Of a stretch of 64,000 nt of DNA, positions 48,735-58,160 are shown piece after piece; positions within the stretch are counted from its first letter, which is position 1, and each line of letters begins with the position of its first letter. The notes beneath the pieces are model-generated. The model was given only the letters and a program-made list of their open reading frames with translations. It was not told the origin of the DNA and did no database searches. The translations under genes and the position numbers were made by a program. Source of the stretch: Terripilifer ovatus (lineage in GTDB: Bacteria; Pseudomonadota; Alphaproteobacteria; Rhizobiales; Beijerinckiaceae). The stretch covers positions 174,801 to 238,800 of the forward strand of contig JARHVB010000083.1 in NCBI GenBank assembly GCA_029222685.1, written 5' to 3'.

Positions 48735-50263
48735 GAATGGCCTCGACCGACCATAGCAGCGCCATCATCATCTTCGGCGCCTTCGTCATCCTGACGATCG
48801 TTCTCACCTGGACCGCCGCACGGCGAACGCGATCGACGGGGGAGTTCCTCGTTGCAGGCAATCGCATCACGGCGGGCCAGAACGGGTTGGCCCTGGCCGG
48901 CGATTTCATCGGCGCCAGCACTTTTCTGGGCGTCACCGGCATCGCAGCCTTGCGCGGGTTTGACGCGATGGTTTTCGCCGTCTCCCTGACTTTGGCGTGG
49001 CCGCTCATGCTGTTTCTGCTGGCCGAGCCTTTGCGGGTGCTTGGCAAATACACCTTTGCCGACGTGATCGAATACAGGCTCGGCAACAGCGCAATCAAGA
49101 AATGGACCGCGCTCGCCACCGTCGTTGCGATCTTTTCAATCCTGACGTTTCAACTGGCCGGCGCCGGCGCCATCATAAAATTGCTGTTCGGACTTTCGTA
49201 CTTCTGGTCGGTCATCCTGATCGGCGGTTTCATGCTCGTCTACGTCATGTTCGGCGGCATGGTCGCCACGACCTGGCTTCAGGTCATCAAGATCATCCTG
49301 CTCCTGCTCATCTGCCTTGCGCTGCTGATCTGCCTGCTCACGACGTTCGGCTTCAATCCAGGCGCCCTACTGGTTGCCGCCGCTCAAAAGGGCGGCCAGG
49401 GCGTTCTGGCGCCAAGCAGCAAGACGAACACCCTACAGCTCGTTTCGCTGGCCATCGCCAGCACGTTGGGCGTTGCCAGCCTTCCACAGGTATTGCTGCG
49501 TTTCTACACCGTTCCGGACGCCGGCGCCGCGCGCCGTTCGATGTTCTATGCCGCGGTCATCGTGGGGCTCACATCGATTGGGTTGGCCTTCATCGGCTAT
49601 GGCATCATGGCTGTGATCGGACCGGACGCGATCCGTGCCGCGGAGGCAGGCGGGAATATGGCGATCCCGCTGCTGGCCAACTATTACGGCGGGCCGATCT
49701 TTCTCGGTCTCGTCGCCGCTATCGCATTCGCGACCATTCTCGCGGCCGTGTGCGGCATCCTTCTGGCCGGCTCGGCGGCATTGGCCCATGATTTCTGGGG
49801 CGGCGTCATACGAGGCAATCGCGCGAGCGAACGCGAGCAGTTCTTCGCCGCGCGCCTGGCCGCCTTGCTGTTGTGCATCGGCGGGATCGCCCTGGCCGTT
49901 CTGGTTGAAGGTCAGAATATTTTCATCCTGTCGGCGCTCTCGGGCACGATCGCGGCAAGCACGATCTTTCCATCGCTGACATTGGCGATCTACTGGCGCG
50001 GTCTGTCCTATGCCGGCGCGGTCAGCGGATTGCTGACCGGTCTTGTCAGCTCGCTGGTCATGTTGTGGTTTTCACCGCTCGTGCAGTTGCAGATGCTGGC
50101 GAAGCCCATCGCGATCATCGATCTCGGTTCGCCTGTCATGGTGAGCGTGCCGCTCGCCTTCATCGTAACGATCGCCGTTTCGCTGATGACGAGTGACACG
50201 GCCAGCGCGGAACGTTTCCAGAACATGGAGCGAAAGCTGGATCTCGCCTGGCAGGAGCGTTAG
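48731..50263 (+). CDS. Sodium:solute symporter, ActP-like
   Basis: A 510-aa SSS-family transporter with about 13 helices. The family start STGEFLVAGNRITAGQNGLA, then LAGDFIGASTFLGVTGIAA, and the later LPQVLLRFYTVPDA are typical of ActP-like monocarboxylate permeases. It is coupled to the small partner gene. Substrates are probably short-chain monocarboxylates, by family analogy. Confidence 0.9.
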   Translation: MRMASTDHSSAIIIFGAFVILTIVLTWTAARRTRSTGEFLVAGNRITAGQNGLALAGDFIGASTFLGVTGIAALRGFDAMVFAVSLTLAWPLMLFLLAEPLRVLGKYTFADVIEYRLGNSAIKKWTALATVVAIFSILTFQLAGAGAIIKLLFGLSYFWSVILIGGFMLVYVMFGGMVATTWLQVIKIILLLLICLALLICLLTTFGFNPGALLVAAAQKGGQGVLAPSSKTNTLQLVSLAIASTLGVASLPQVLLRFYTVPDAGAARRSMFYAAVIVGLTSIGLAFIGYGIMAVIGPDAIRAAEAGGNMAIPLLANYYGGPIFLGLVAAIAFATILAAVCGILLAGSAALAHDFWGGVIRGNRASEREQFFAARLAALLLCIGGIALAVLVEGQNIFILSALSGTIAASTIFPSLTLAIYWRGLSYAGAVSGLLTGLVSSLVMLWFSPLVQLQMLAKPIAIIDLGSPVMVSVPLAFIVTIAVSLMTSDTASAERFQNMERKLDLAWQER

Positions 50264-50336
50264 AGATCGAGCTCTAGGTTTTTGTTTTGACGCATTTTCT
50301 TCACGCGAACCGGCATCCACTTCGCTCGAAAATGCT

Positions 50337-51212
50337 CTAGCGCAGGCCTAGCTGCTCCCGCGCTTCCTCTGCGGTCGCGAGTTCACCGCCCATGGCTTCA
50401 ATGATGAAGCGGGCCTTCTCGATCAGTTCGGCGTTGCCGGATGTCAGCCGGCCTTTGGCAATATGGACCGTGTCCTCCATGCCGATGCGGCAGTTGCCGC
50501 CAAGAATCCAGGATTGCGCGAGCAGGGGATAGGCGGCCCGGCCGATGCCGAAGCCAGTCCATTCGACCTGATCCGGCAAGGCGGACCTGGCATACATCAT
50601 CGCCTGGGGCGTCGCCGGGAAGCCGTATTTCACCCCGTGGACAAGGCATGCCATTGCCGGCTTCTTTAACACGCCGTTTTCGAACAGGTTCTGTGCGAGC
50701 TGGATGTCGCCGGAATCGAACAGCTCGATCTCCGGCTTGACGCCGGAATCATAGATCATCTGCGCCATCCTGGTGACGTTCGGCGGCGTATTGATCACCA
50801 CCTCCTGACCGAACGTCATCGTGTTCAGATCAAGCGTGCAGACGTCCGGCTTCAGCGCCACCACATGTTCGACACGGCGGGCCGGGGTCAGGAAATTCGT
50901 GCGCGGGCCGGCGACGGCGGGGTTTTCATCGCCCGGCTGAAAACGTCCGCCGGGGCCTGTCGTCAGGTTTATGATGAGAGCGTTATTCCTGTCGCGAATG
51001 CGCTGCACCGTCTCCCGATAGTGCTCGAGCTCCATCGACGGGCGGCCGTCCGGATAGCGCACGTGGACGTGCACCATGGCGGCTCCCGCGTCCGCCGCGG
51101 CGAGGCAGTCGTTGGCGATCTGCTCCGGCGTGCAGGGGAGCGCGGGGTTCATGTCGAGCCGCGTCAGGTTGCCCGTGACCGCGCATGTCAGGATCGTGCG
51201 TTTTTGTGCCAG
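50337..51212 (-). CDS. Beta-keto acid cleavage enzyme (BKACE), apparent CTG start
   Basis: A 291-aa zinc TIM-barrel enzyme that cleaves a beta-keto acid with acetyl-CoA to give acetoacetate and a new CoA ester. Family features: [35 protein letters not shown] (zinc histidines), [14 protein letters not shown] and [20 protein letters not shown]. The conserved TCAVTGN strand lies upstream of the first ATG (51152), and no ATG, GTG or TTG in frame precedes it after the previous gene. CTG at 51212, five bases after AGGAGG, gives the usual start AQKRT, so I propose it as the initiator. It is 35 bp after a Bug receptor gene. Confidence 0.85.
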   Translation of the reverse strand: MAQKRTILTCAVTGNLTRLDMNPALPCTPEQIANDCLAAADAGAAMVHVHVRYPDGRPSMELEHYRETVQRIRDRNNALIINLTTGPGGRFQPGDENPAVAGPRTNFLTPARRVEHVVALKPDVCTLDLNTMTFGQEVVINTPPNVTRMAQMIYDSGVKPEIELFDSGDIQLAQNLFENGVLKKPAMACLVHGVKYGFPATPQAMMYARSALPDQVEWTGFGIGRAAYPLLAQSWILGGNCRIGMEDTVHIAKGRLTSGNAELIEKARFIIEAMGGELATAEEAREQLGLR

Positions 51213-51247
51213 GACAACCTCCTCCTCGGCGATGAGCTTGTTTTCGG

Positions 51248-52228
51248 TCAGAACTCGATTTTTGCCGCCTTTATAACCGGACCCCAGCTTTCCACTTCCT
51301 TGGCGATGAAACGTTTCAACTCCTCGGGCGAGCCGCCGGCGGGAATGACGCCGAGCTTCTCAAACAACTCCGCGGTGCCGTTGGCCTGCAGGAACTCGTT
51401 GGATACGCGGTTCAACTTGGTCACGATCTCCGCCGGCGTTCCAGTGGGCGCGAGCACGCAGTACCAGACGGACGCCTCGAAACCCGGCAGGCCTGCTTCC
51501 GCTACGGTGGGAACGTTCGGCAGCTCCTTGACCCGCTGCGCACTGGTCACGGCCAGCCCGATGAGGTTCTTATCCTGCACCTGGGGCACATAGGGCGTCA
51601 CGGCGTCCATGCCGATGTCGAGATGTTCGCTGACCAGATCGGTAATCAGCGGCCCGCCGCCGCGATACTGCACCTGTTTGAGATCGACGCCCGAGCGCTG
51701 GGCGAACAGCACGCCAGTGATGTGGCCGAGCGTACCGCTGCCGGGAAAGCCGGCCGCCAGTTCGCCCGGATTGGCCTTGGCGTAGCCGATCAGCTCTTTC
51801 AGGGTTTTGACCGGCGCGTTCGGCCGCGCGACGATGATGATCGGCGTTTTGCCGATCATGACGATCGGGGTGAAATCGTTGAGCGGGTTGAACGTCATGT
51901 TCTTGTACATCAGCGAGTTCAGGGCCGCAGGCCCGGTCGAACCGAAAAACAGCGTATAGCCGTCGGGGTCGGATCTGACGACGGCCGAGGCGGCGATATT
52001 GCCGCCGGCGCCGCCACGGTTCTCGATGATGACCGACTGACCGAGCGCCGCGCCGGTGCGGTCCGCAAACGCCCTGGCGATGAGATCGGCCGCGCCGCCG
52101 GCGACGAACGGGATCACCAGCTTGATCGGCCGCGTCGGCCACGACGACGGTTGCGCAATGCAAGCCGAACTGAGGAATGCGGATGCGGCGGCGGCAGCCG
52201 CCAGTCCCGAGCGCACGATCCTGTGCAT
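51248..52228 (-). CDS. Tripartite tricarboxylate transporter (Bug) receptor
   Basis: A 326-aa periplasmic receptor with a signal peptide ([20 protein letters not shown]). Bug signatures: [47 protein letters not shown] and [11 protein letters not shown]. The start at 52228 is supported by GGGAGGGG; the open frame continues far upstream by chance in GC-rich sequence. It is co-directional with the BKACE gene and carries an IclR-type palindrome in its promoter. Confidence 0.88.
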   Translation of the reverse strand: MHRIVRSGLAAAAAASAFLSSACIAQPSSWPTRPIKLVIPFVAGGAADLIARAFADRTGAALGQSVIIENRGGAGGNIAASAVVRSDPDGYTLFFGSTGPAALNSLMYKNMTFNPLNDFTPIVMIGKTPIIIVARPNAPVKTLKELIGYAKANPGELAAGFPGSGTLGHITGVLFAQRSGVDLKQVQYRGGGPLITDLVSEHLDIGMDAVTPYVPQVQDKNLIGLAVTSAQRVKELPNVPTVAEAGLPGFEASVWYCVLAPTGTPAEIVTKLNRVSNEFLQANGTAELFEKLGVIPAGGSPEELKRFIAKEVESWGPVIKAAKIEF

Positions 52229-52333
52229 GTTTGTCCCCTCCCGATCACTTGAGCTTGCGACCTCTCGTTGCGCGCTCATGACGGCCGGCACTCTAGGCCG
52301 AAGTTCGCCTGCGGCAGGTGAAATTCGGGCTCG

Positions 52334-52348
52334 TTCCATCATACGGAA
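52334..52348. promoter_or_regulatory. IclR operator upstream of the Bug receptor gene
   Basis: TTCCATCATACGGAA; its reverse complement differs at one base from the palindrome at 53170-53184 in front of iclR. Located 106 bp upstream of the receptor ATG and just beyond the end of the IclR gene. Confidence 0.65.
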
Positions 52349-52371
52349 TGCACTATGCTGCGGCCGCAAAG

Positions 52372-53163
52372 CTACGGTTGAAGCGCGATCATGCTCGTTT
52401 CGATATTGCGCGCCAGTTCGTGCATGAGCGGCACATAGCTTCCGGCGATATCGTGGGCCGACACCGCCGACTTGAAATATGTCATGCCGACCGAGGCTAG
52501 GACACTGTCGCCCCGCCTGATCGGCACGGCGATCGTGGACGAGGAGCGGGGCTCCACGCCCGGCGCGCGCTGCGCATAGCCCAGCCGCTGCGTGGCTTCG
52601 AGAATCCTCAACGCCGAGGCGCGATTGCGCGCCCCCGCGTCCTCGGGATGCGATGACGATTTCAGAATGGCGAGCAGCATGTCGCGCTCCGTCGGCGGGC
52701 AGAACGCCAGATAGGCGCGGCCGAGCGCGCGTGTCAGCAGTCGCAGCCGCATGTTCACCGTGCCGTGGAAGGGCGAAATAGGACTGTCCGGGATGGTGCT
52801 GCAGCGCACCCGGACGGAGTCGTGATCGAGGACGGCGATGGCGATGGGCCAGCGGTGGCGGCGCGTGTATTCGACGGCCCACGGCCGTCCGGCCTCCACG
52901 ACCAGCGGATCGCCGTGATAGCCGCAGCTCAGCGACTGGACGTGTGACGTCACCTGATAGCCGCCCTGGCGCTTGTCGTTGGCGACATAACCGGCGGCCG
53001 CGAGCGTGCCCAGCAGCCGCACGATGGTCGACTTCGGCAGGCCGGTGGCGGCGTGGAGCTGGCGGATCGTCGTCACGCGCTGGCGGTTCATCTCCGCCAG
53101 AAGGCCCAGCGCGCGGGTGACGGACTGGACGTTGGGATCGGGGGCCGCGACTGCCTGCTGCAT
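52372..53163 (-). CDS. IclR family transcriptional regulator
   Basis: A 263-aa regulator. The N-terminal winged helix shows VQSVTRALGLLAEMNRQRVT and QLHAATGLPKSTIVRLLGTL. The C-terminal GAF-like effector domain includes RALGRAYLAFCPPTERDMLL and PIRRGDSVLASVGMTYF. It is divergent from the cupin-to-DUF6282 operon and upstream of the Bug-BKACE pair. A palindrome 7 bp from its start suggests autorepression plus control of the divergent operon. Confidence 0.9.
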   Translation of the reverse strand: MQQAVAAPDPNVQSVTRALGLLAEMNRQRVTTIRQLHAATGLPKSTIVRLLGTLAAAGYVANDKRQGGYQVTSHVQSLSCGYHGDPLVVEAGRPWAVEYTRRHRWPIAIAVLDHDSVRVRCSTIPDSPISPFHGTVNMRLRLLTRALGRAYLAFCPPTERDMLLAILKSSSHPEDAGARNRASALRILEATQRLGYAQRAPGVEPRSSSTIAVPIRRGDSVLASVGMTYFKSAVSAHDIAGSYVPLMHELARNIETSMIALQP

Positions 53164-53169
53164 GTTCTA

Positions 53170-53184
53170 TTCCGTATGGTGGAA
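53170..53184. promoter_or_regulatory. IclR operator at the divergent promoter
   Basis: TTCCGTATGGTGGAA, with TTCC/GGAA arms and seven central bases, 7 bp upstream of the iclR ATG and 86 bp upstream of the rightward operon. It matches the site at 52334-52348 in inverted orientation (14 of 15). Confidence 0.68.
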
Positions 53185-53269
53185 CGCTGGGGAAATACAG
53201 TGGCTGGGCCGGGCCCTGTTTGGCAAGAGGGGCAGCGGCCTGCGCGGCGGATCGAGGGAGGACAAGCAC

Positions 53270-54178
53270 ATGTACACGGCTCAGGACCCTCGTTCGTCGC
53301 TCGCTCCCGCGGCCAGGGCGACCAGCACGCCGACTGCGTTCTCGGCGGCGAGCTATTGCCGGTTTTACGAGACGCCGCCGCAGGACACGGACCAGAACGG
53401 CCGGGTCTGGTATGGACGCGGCGCCAATTTCCTGGTCGCTTACACGCTGGCTGAGCAGGGCGGCGCATTCTCGCGCAAAGGCCAGATCGACGAGTGGGCC
53501 ATCATCGTCCCCGACAGGGACGTGCGCGTCGAAATCGAAACGCCCGCGAGCACGACAGTCGTGGAACCCTATTCGATCGCATTCGTGCCGCCGGGCGACA
53601 GCACGGTGCGGGTGCCGACGGGCGGCCGCATCATCCGCATTTTCTCGACGCAATCGGCCGACATTGCCGCGAAGTGCGAGAATGCGGCGACCTATGCGAG
53701 CGCGCCGCCGAACATTCCGCCGTTCCAGCCATGGCCGGCGCCGAAGGACGGTTTCAGGGTGCGGGCCTACAGCCTCGATGTCGGCGGCGACAGCGGCCGC
53801 TTCGGCCGCATCTTCCGCTGCACGACCCTGATGATCAACTATCTCGATCCGCGCATGGGGCCGCGCGACACGGCCAAACTGTCGCCCCACCATCACGATG
53901 ATTTCGAGCAGGGCTCGCTGGTGCTCGATGGTGACTATATCCACGACATCCGCTGGCCGTGGACGCCCGACATGGCGATCTGGCGCGAGGACGAGCATGC
54001 GCAATGCGGCGCGCCGTCGCTGACGGTGATCCCGCCGCCGACCGTTCATACGTCGCGCTCGATCGCTCCCGGCCTCAACCAGATGGTGGACCTGTTCTCG
54101 CCGCCGCGGGTGGATTTCTCGATGAAGCCGGGGTGGGTGCTGAACGCCGACGACTACCCGATGCCTGAAAGTCGTTGA
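53270..54178 (+). CDS. Cupin-like protein of unknown function
   Basis: A 302-aa protein, probably a double cupin. The first barrel spans about 30-140 (GANFLVAYTLAEQGGAF, FVPPGDSTVRVPTGGRI). The second, about 160-285, has the metal-type motif LSPHHHDDFEQGSLVLDGDY and a later His in PPPTVHTSR. Such proteins are often isomerases or dioxygenase-like enzymes of catabolic operons; this one I cannot name. The ATG at 53270 follows GAGGGAGGA. First gene of a five-gene operon under the IclR palindrome. Confidence 0.78.
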   Translation: MYTAQDPRSSLAPAARATSTPTAFSAASYCRFYETPPQDTDQNGRVWYGRGANFLVAYTLAEQGGAFSRKGQIDEWAIIVPDRDVRVEIETPASTTVVEPYSIAFVPPGDSTVRVPTGGRIIRIFSTQSADIAAKCENAATYASAPPNIPPFQPWPAPKDGFRVRAYSLDVGGDSGRFGRIFRCTTLMINYLDPRMGPRDTAKLSPHHHDDFEQGSLVLDGDYIHDIRWPWTPDMAIWREDEHAQCGAPSLTVIPPPTVHTSRSIAPGLNQMVDLFSPPRVDFSMKPGWVLNADDYPMPESR

Positions 54179-54186
54179 AGACGCCG

Positions 54187-54948
54187 ATGACCAGTCTCGA
54201 TGTTCCAGCCCTGTCGTTTCCGAAGATCGCGCTCGTCACCGGCGGCGGCAGCGGCATCGGCAAAGCCACCGCGGCGCGTCTCGCCGCCCTCGGCTCGACC
54301 GTCATCGTCGGCTACAACAGCCGTCGCGAACAGGCGGAAGCGGTGGCTGCGGAACTGCCGGGCGATGGACATCTGTGTCTTCGCATCAGCGTCGAGGACA
54401 CGGCGTCCATTGCCGCCGCTGCTTCAGCCGTCGACGCGAAGTTCGGGCGTCTCGACGCCTTGATCAATTGCGGTGGCGCGACCGTGCCGGTGCCGGCCAA
54501 CGATCTCGACGGACTGACCGACGCCATCTTCGACCGGACGGTTGCCATCAACCTGCGCGGCCCGTTCGCCGTGGTGCGCGCTTTCCGCCCGCTGCTGGAG
54601 CGCGGCAGCGAGGCGGCGGTGGTGAACATTTCCTCCATCGCCGCGCGCACCGGCATCGGCAGCAGCCTGGCCTATCTGGCGGCCAAAGCGGGCGTCGACG
54701 CGCTGACGATCGCGCTGGCCAAGGTCCTCGCGCCGCATATCCGTGTGTTCTCGGTGTCGCCCGCCGGCGTCGATACGGACTTCGTGCCCGGCCGCACCCG
54801 TGAACAGTTGCAGAAGACGGCCGAGCGCCTGCCGCTCGCGCACATCACCACGCCCGACGATGTCGCCAGGGCGGTTGTCGCCTGCATCGTCAACCTCACC
54901 AGTTCGACGGGGATCGTGGTGCCGGTCGACGAGGGAAGGCACCTTTAG
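54187..54948 (+). CDS. Short-chain dehydrogenase/reductase
   Basis: A 253-aa NAD(P)-dependent oxidoreductase. The cofactor motif is TGGGSGIGKATAARLAALG, and the active site is present as Ser in NISSIAAR with YLAAKAGVD (Tyr-x3-Lys). The C-terminus has VVPVDEGRHL in place of the usual GG pair. Second gene of the operon, eight bases after the cupin gene and directly before the aldehyde dehydrogenase: an alcohol-to-aldehyde-to-acid sequence is plausible. Confidence 0.9.
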   Translation: MTSLDVPALSFPKIALVTGGGSGIGKATAARLAALGSTVIVGYNSRREQAEAVAAELPGDGHLCLRISVEDTASIAAAASAVDAKFGRLDALINCGGATVPVPANDLDGLTDAIFDRTVAINLRGPFAVVRAFRPLLERGSEAAVVNISSIAARTGIGSSLAYLAAKAGVDALTIALAKVLAPHIRVFSVSPAGVDTDFVPGRTREQLQKTAERLPLAHITTPDDVARAVVACIVNLTSSTGIVVPVDEGRHL

Positions 54949-56376
54949 ATGAACAGCCTGCAATTCTATATCGACGGCGCCTGGCGCGATCCGCATACGC
55001 CCTTGACGCTGCCGGTGATCAATCCCGCGACGGAGGAAGCCTTCGCGCAGGTGAGCCTCGGCTCGAAACAGGATGTCGACCGCGCCGTGACGGCGGCCCG
55101 CCGCGCCTTCGCCACCTATTCCGTCTCCAGCGTGGACGAGCGGCTTTCCCTGCTGCACCGGATCATTGCGGGCATGAAGGCGCGGCTTCCCGAGCTTGCC
55201 CGCGCGATGACCCTGGAAATGGGCGCACCCATCACCTTCGCGACCCAACGCCAGGCGACGATCGCGCTGTTCCATTTCGAGGAAGCCGCGCGTGTCCTCG
55301 CCACCTACCGGTTTGAGGAAAAACACGGTGCAGGAATCATCGTTCGCGAGCCGATCGGCGTCTGCGGGCTGATCACGCCCTGGAACTGGCCGCTGAACCA
55401 GGTCGCCTCCAAGGTGGCGCCGGCGCTCGCCACCGGATGCACGGTGGTCCTCAAGCCGAGCGAGATCGCGCCGCTGAGCACGCTGCTGGTCGCCGACATC
55501 ATGCACGAGGCCGGCGTGCCGGCCGGCGTCTTCAATCTGGTGAACGGTGACGGGCCCACGGTGGGCGAGGCGATCGCCAGCCATCCCGATATCGACATGG
55601 TTTCCTTCACCGGATCGACCGGCGCCGGCATCCGGGTGGCCAAGCTCGCAGCCGACACGGTGAAGCGCGTCGCGCAGGAACTCGGCGGCAAATCGGCCAA
55701 TATCATTCTCGCCGACGCGGACATCGGCAGGGCCGTCGGCGAAGGCGTACATGCCTGCTACACGAACGGCGGCCAGAACTGCCAGTCGCCGACGCGCATG
55801 CTGATCCCGCGCGCCGCCCGCGAGATCGCTTTCGAGGCGGCGCGCGCGGCTGTCGAAACCATCCGCCTCGGCGATCCGCTCGATCCGGCGACAACCATGG
55901 GTCCGCTGGTGAGCCAGCCGCAGTTCGACAAGGTGCAGGAGCTCATCCAATCGGGCATCGACGAGGGCGCGACCCTGGTCGCGGGCGGAACCGGCCGTCC
56001 GCCCGGCCTCAATCGCGGCTATTACGCCCGCCCGACCGTGTTCGGCGATGTGACGCCACGGATGCGCATCGCGCGTGAGGAAATCTTCGGGCCGGTGCTC
56101 TCGATCATGAGCTACGACAGCGAGGATGAAGCGGTCGAGGTCGCCAACGATACGCCCTTCGGCCTCGCGGGCTTCGTGCAGTCGGACGATGTCGAGCGCG
56201 CCCGCGCCATCGGCCGGCGCATCCGGGCAGGGCGCGTCTATCTGAACGGCGCTGGCTTCGACCGTAGTCTGCCGTTCGGCGGCTACAAGCAATCGGGCAA
56301 CGGGCGGGAGTTCGGCGTCTTCGGGTTCGAGGAATATCTCGAGGTGAAAGCCATGCTGGGAGTTGCACATGCCTGA
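54949..56376 (+). CDS. NAD(P)-dependent aldehyde dehydrogenase
   Basis: A 475-aa ALDH-superfamily enzyme oxidising an aldehyde to an acid. Key motifs: TPWNWPLNQV, KPSEIAPLS, FTGSTGAGIRVA (cofactor), the general-base glutamate in AQELGGKSANIIL, and the nucleophile in NGGQNCQSPTRM. It follows GAGGGAAGG at the end of the SDR gene and overlaps the next gene by 8 bp. The substrate is unknown. Confidence 0.93.
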   Translation: MNSLQFYIDGAWRDPHTPLTLPVINPATEEAFAQVSLGSKQDVDRAVTAARRAFATYSVSSVDERLSLLHRIIAGMKARLPELARAMTLEMGAPITFATQRQATIALFHFEEAARVLATYRFEEKHGAGIIVREPIGVCGLITPWNWPLNQVASKVAPALATGCTVVLKPSEIAPLSTLLVADIMHEAGVPAGVFNLVNGDGPTVGEAIASHPDIDMVSFTGSTGAGIRVAKLAADTVKRVAQELGGKSANIILADADIGRAVGEGVHACYTNGGQNCQSPTRMLIPRAAREIAFEAARAAVETIRLGDPLDPATTMGPLVSQPQFDKVQELIQSGIDEGATLVAGGTGRPPGLNRGYYARPTVFGDVTPRMRIAREEIFGPVLSIMSYDSEDEAVEVANDTPFGLAGFVQSDDVERARAIGRRIRAGRVYLNGAGFDRSLPFGGYKQSGNGREFGVFGFEEYLEVKAMLGVAHA

Positions 56377-57169
56377 CCGTCCGCACCCGTCCAGATTCCG
56401 CGCAAGGTTCCGCGCCGGAGAAACCCTGCTCGGCACCTTCATCAAGACGCCGACCAGCCATACCAGCGAGGTCATCGGCGGCCTCGGATTCGACTTCGTC
56501 GTCATCGACGAGGAACACAGCCCGTTCGACCGGGGCACCATCGACCAGGCGCTGCTCGGCGCCAGGGCGGCGGGAACGGCGGGCATCGTGCGCGTCTCGG
56601 AGCCCAGCGCCGCGAAGCTTCTCGCCGTGCTCGACGACGGAGCCACCGGCATTCTGGCGCCTCATGTCGACAGTGCGGAGAAGGCGAGGGAGATCGTCGC
56701 CTGCTGCCGCTATCGCGGCGGCAAGCGCGGGTATTCGAACACCAATCGCGGCGGCGGATTCGGCGCGACGGGCGTGTGGGAGCATGTCGACCGGCGCGAC
56801 GCAGAGACCGTGGTCATCGCCATGATCGAGGATGCCGACGCGCTGGATCGGCTCGACGGGATCATGGCGGTGGAAGGGCTCGACGGCGTCTTCATCGGCC
56901 GCGGCGACCTGACGGTGGCGCTGGGCGCCACCGGCTATGGCGATCCGCGCGTGCAGGGCGCGACGGAGAAGATCATCGCCGCCGCGCGCGCCGGCAGCAA
57001 GCGCATCTGCATCATGGTGGCCAATGCGGCGGAGGCGGCGCAATGGCAGGCCTTCGGCGTCAGCGCCTTCATCGTCTCCTCCGACCAGGGGTTCCTGCGC
57101 AGCGCCGCGTTGAAAACGCGCGGCGAGTTCGACGCCCTTGCCGCCAAAACCTCTGCCTCAGCCGCGTGA
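56369..57169 (+). CDS. HpcH/HpaI family aldolase
   Basis: A 266-aa class II pyruvate-type aldolase. Motifs: TLLGTFIKTPTSHTSEVIGG, FDFVVIDEEHSPFD with the family histidine, VRVSEPSAAKLLAVLDDGAT, GILAPHVDSAEKAREIV and VFIGRGDLTVALG. It would split a 4-hydroxy-2-oxo acid into pyruvate and an aldehyde, consistent with the upstream aldehyde dehydrogenase. It starts inside the ALDH end (8-bp overlap). Confidence 0.88.
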   Translation: MPDRPHPSRFRARFRAGETLLGTFIKTPTSHTSEVIGGLGFDFVVIDEEHSPFDRGTIDQALLGARAAGTAGIVRVSEPSAAKLLAVLDDGATGILAPHVDSAEKAREIVACCRYRGGKRGYSNTNRGGGFGATGVWEHVDRRDAETVVIAMIEDADALDRLDGIMAVEGLDGVFIGRGDLTVALGATGYGDPRVQGATEKIIAAARAGSKRICIMVANAAEAAQWQAFGVSAFIVSSDQGFLRSAALKTRGEFDALAAKTSASAA

Positions 57170-57180
57170 AAGGAAATATG

Positions 57181-58146
57181 ATGACCATGACGGCCCCCCT
57201 CTACGATCCCGCACGCGAAACATATGACGCGGACACCGAACGGCGCATTGACGCCTTGCTCGTCGGCGCCATCGATCCGCATGTCCACACCGGCCCCTCC
57301 ATCGCCAGCCGCTGCCTCGACCATCTCGAATATGCGCGCGACTGCTCGCAGGCGGGGCTTGCCGCCATCGTCACCAAGGATCACGACTATTCCGGCGTGA
57401 TGACGTCGTGGATGATCCGCAAGCATCATCCGGAGCTCAAAACCAAAGTTTATTCGTCGATCGTGCTGAACAATGTCGTCGGGCTGAACCCCTATGCCGT
57501 CGAGCATTCGGCGGCCATGGGCGGCAAGATCTGCTTCCTGCCGACGCTCGCCGCCGCCAATCACTTCCGCTGGGAGAAGGCCTCGGGCCGAACCCATCCG
57601 GCCTCGACCGACAAGATCCGCCCGGCGAAGATCATTCCGATCATGACCGAGGCCGGCGAGGTGCGCGACGACGTGAAGGAAATCCTCGACGTGGTGGCGC
57701 GCACCGACATCGTGCTGGCCGCCGGCCACCTGCACATCAGCGAGACGTGGAAAGTCTTCGAGGAAGCGCAGAAGCGTGGCGTCCAACGCATGATGCTGAC
57801 ACACCCGGAAGAGATCATCGACGCCTCGCTCAACGATGTCGCGGGCATCTCCGCGATGGGCGCCTATGTGGAACACTCGCTGTCGATGTTCCTCGAAGGC
57901 TCGAAGTTCCAGCACGCCACGGCGGACGATCTGAAGAAGCACATCGACGCGGCCGGCGTCGACAAGACGATCTTCTGCTCTGACCTCGGCCAGGTCGGCA
58001 AGGGCGCCTTCCATCCGCTCGAATCCTTCCGCCGCGCCATCAAGATCTGCTTCGATCACGGCTATACGGACGAGGACGTCCGCAAGATGGTGTCGCTGAA
58101 CGCGGCGAAGGTGATCAAGCTGGAGGATGATCTGCCGAAGGGATGA
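57181..58146 (+). CDS. DUF6282 amidohydrolase-like protein
   Basis: A 321-aa TIM-barrel metallohydrolase-like protein. The metal-type motif is AIDPHVHTGPSIASR; further family segments are IVTKDHDYSGVMTSWMI, VLAAGHLHISE and MLTHPEEIIDASLND, and the C-terminal CSDLGQVGKGAFHPL. The family is uncharacterised, but the histidines suggest a hydrolase or lactonase. It is last in the operon, 11 bases after the aldolase. ATG 57178 and 57181 are both possible; the latter has better spacing from AGGA. Confidence 0.84.
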   Translation: MTMTAPLYDPARETYDADTERRIDALLVGAIDPHVHTGPSIASRCLDHLEYARDCSQAGLAAIVTKDHDYSGVMTSWMIRKHHPELKTKVYSSIVLNNVVGLNPYAVEHSAAMGGKICFLPTLAAANHFRWEKASGRTHPASTDKIRPAKIIPIMTEAGEVRDDVKEILDVVARTDIVLAAGHLHISETWKVFEEAQKRGVQRMMLTHPEEIIDASLNDVAGISAMGAYVEHSLSMFLEGSKFQHATADDLKKHIDAAGVDKTIFCSDLGQVGKGAFHPLESFRRAIKICFDHGYTDEDVRKMVSLNAAKVIKLEDDLPKG

Positions 58147-58160
58147 GGGAGCGCGCAGCT

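Noticed and set aside
52229-54049. Upstream extension of the Bug receptor frame to a 933-codon open frame
   Set aside because: The receptor's signal peptide and ribosome site fix its start at 52228; the extension runs antisense through iclR and the cupin gene.
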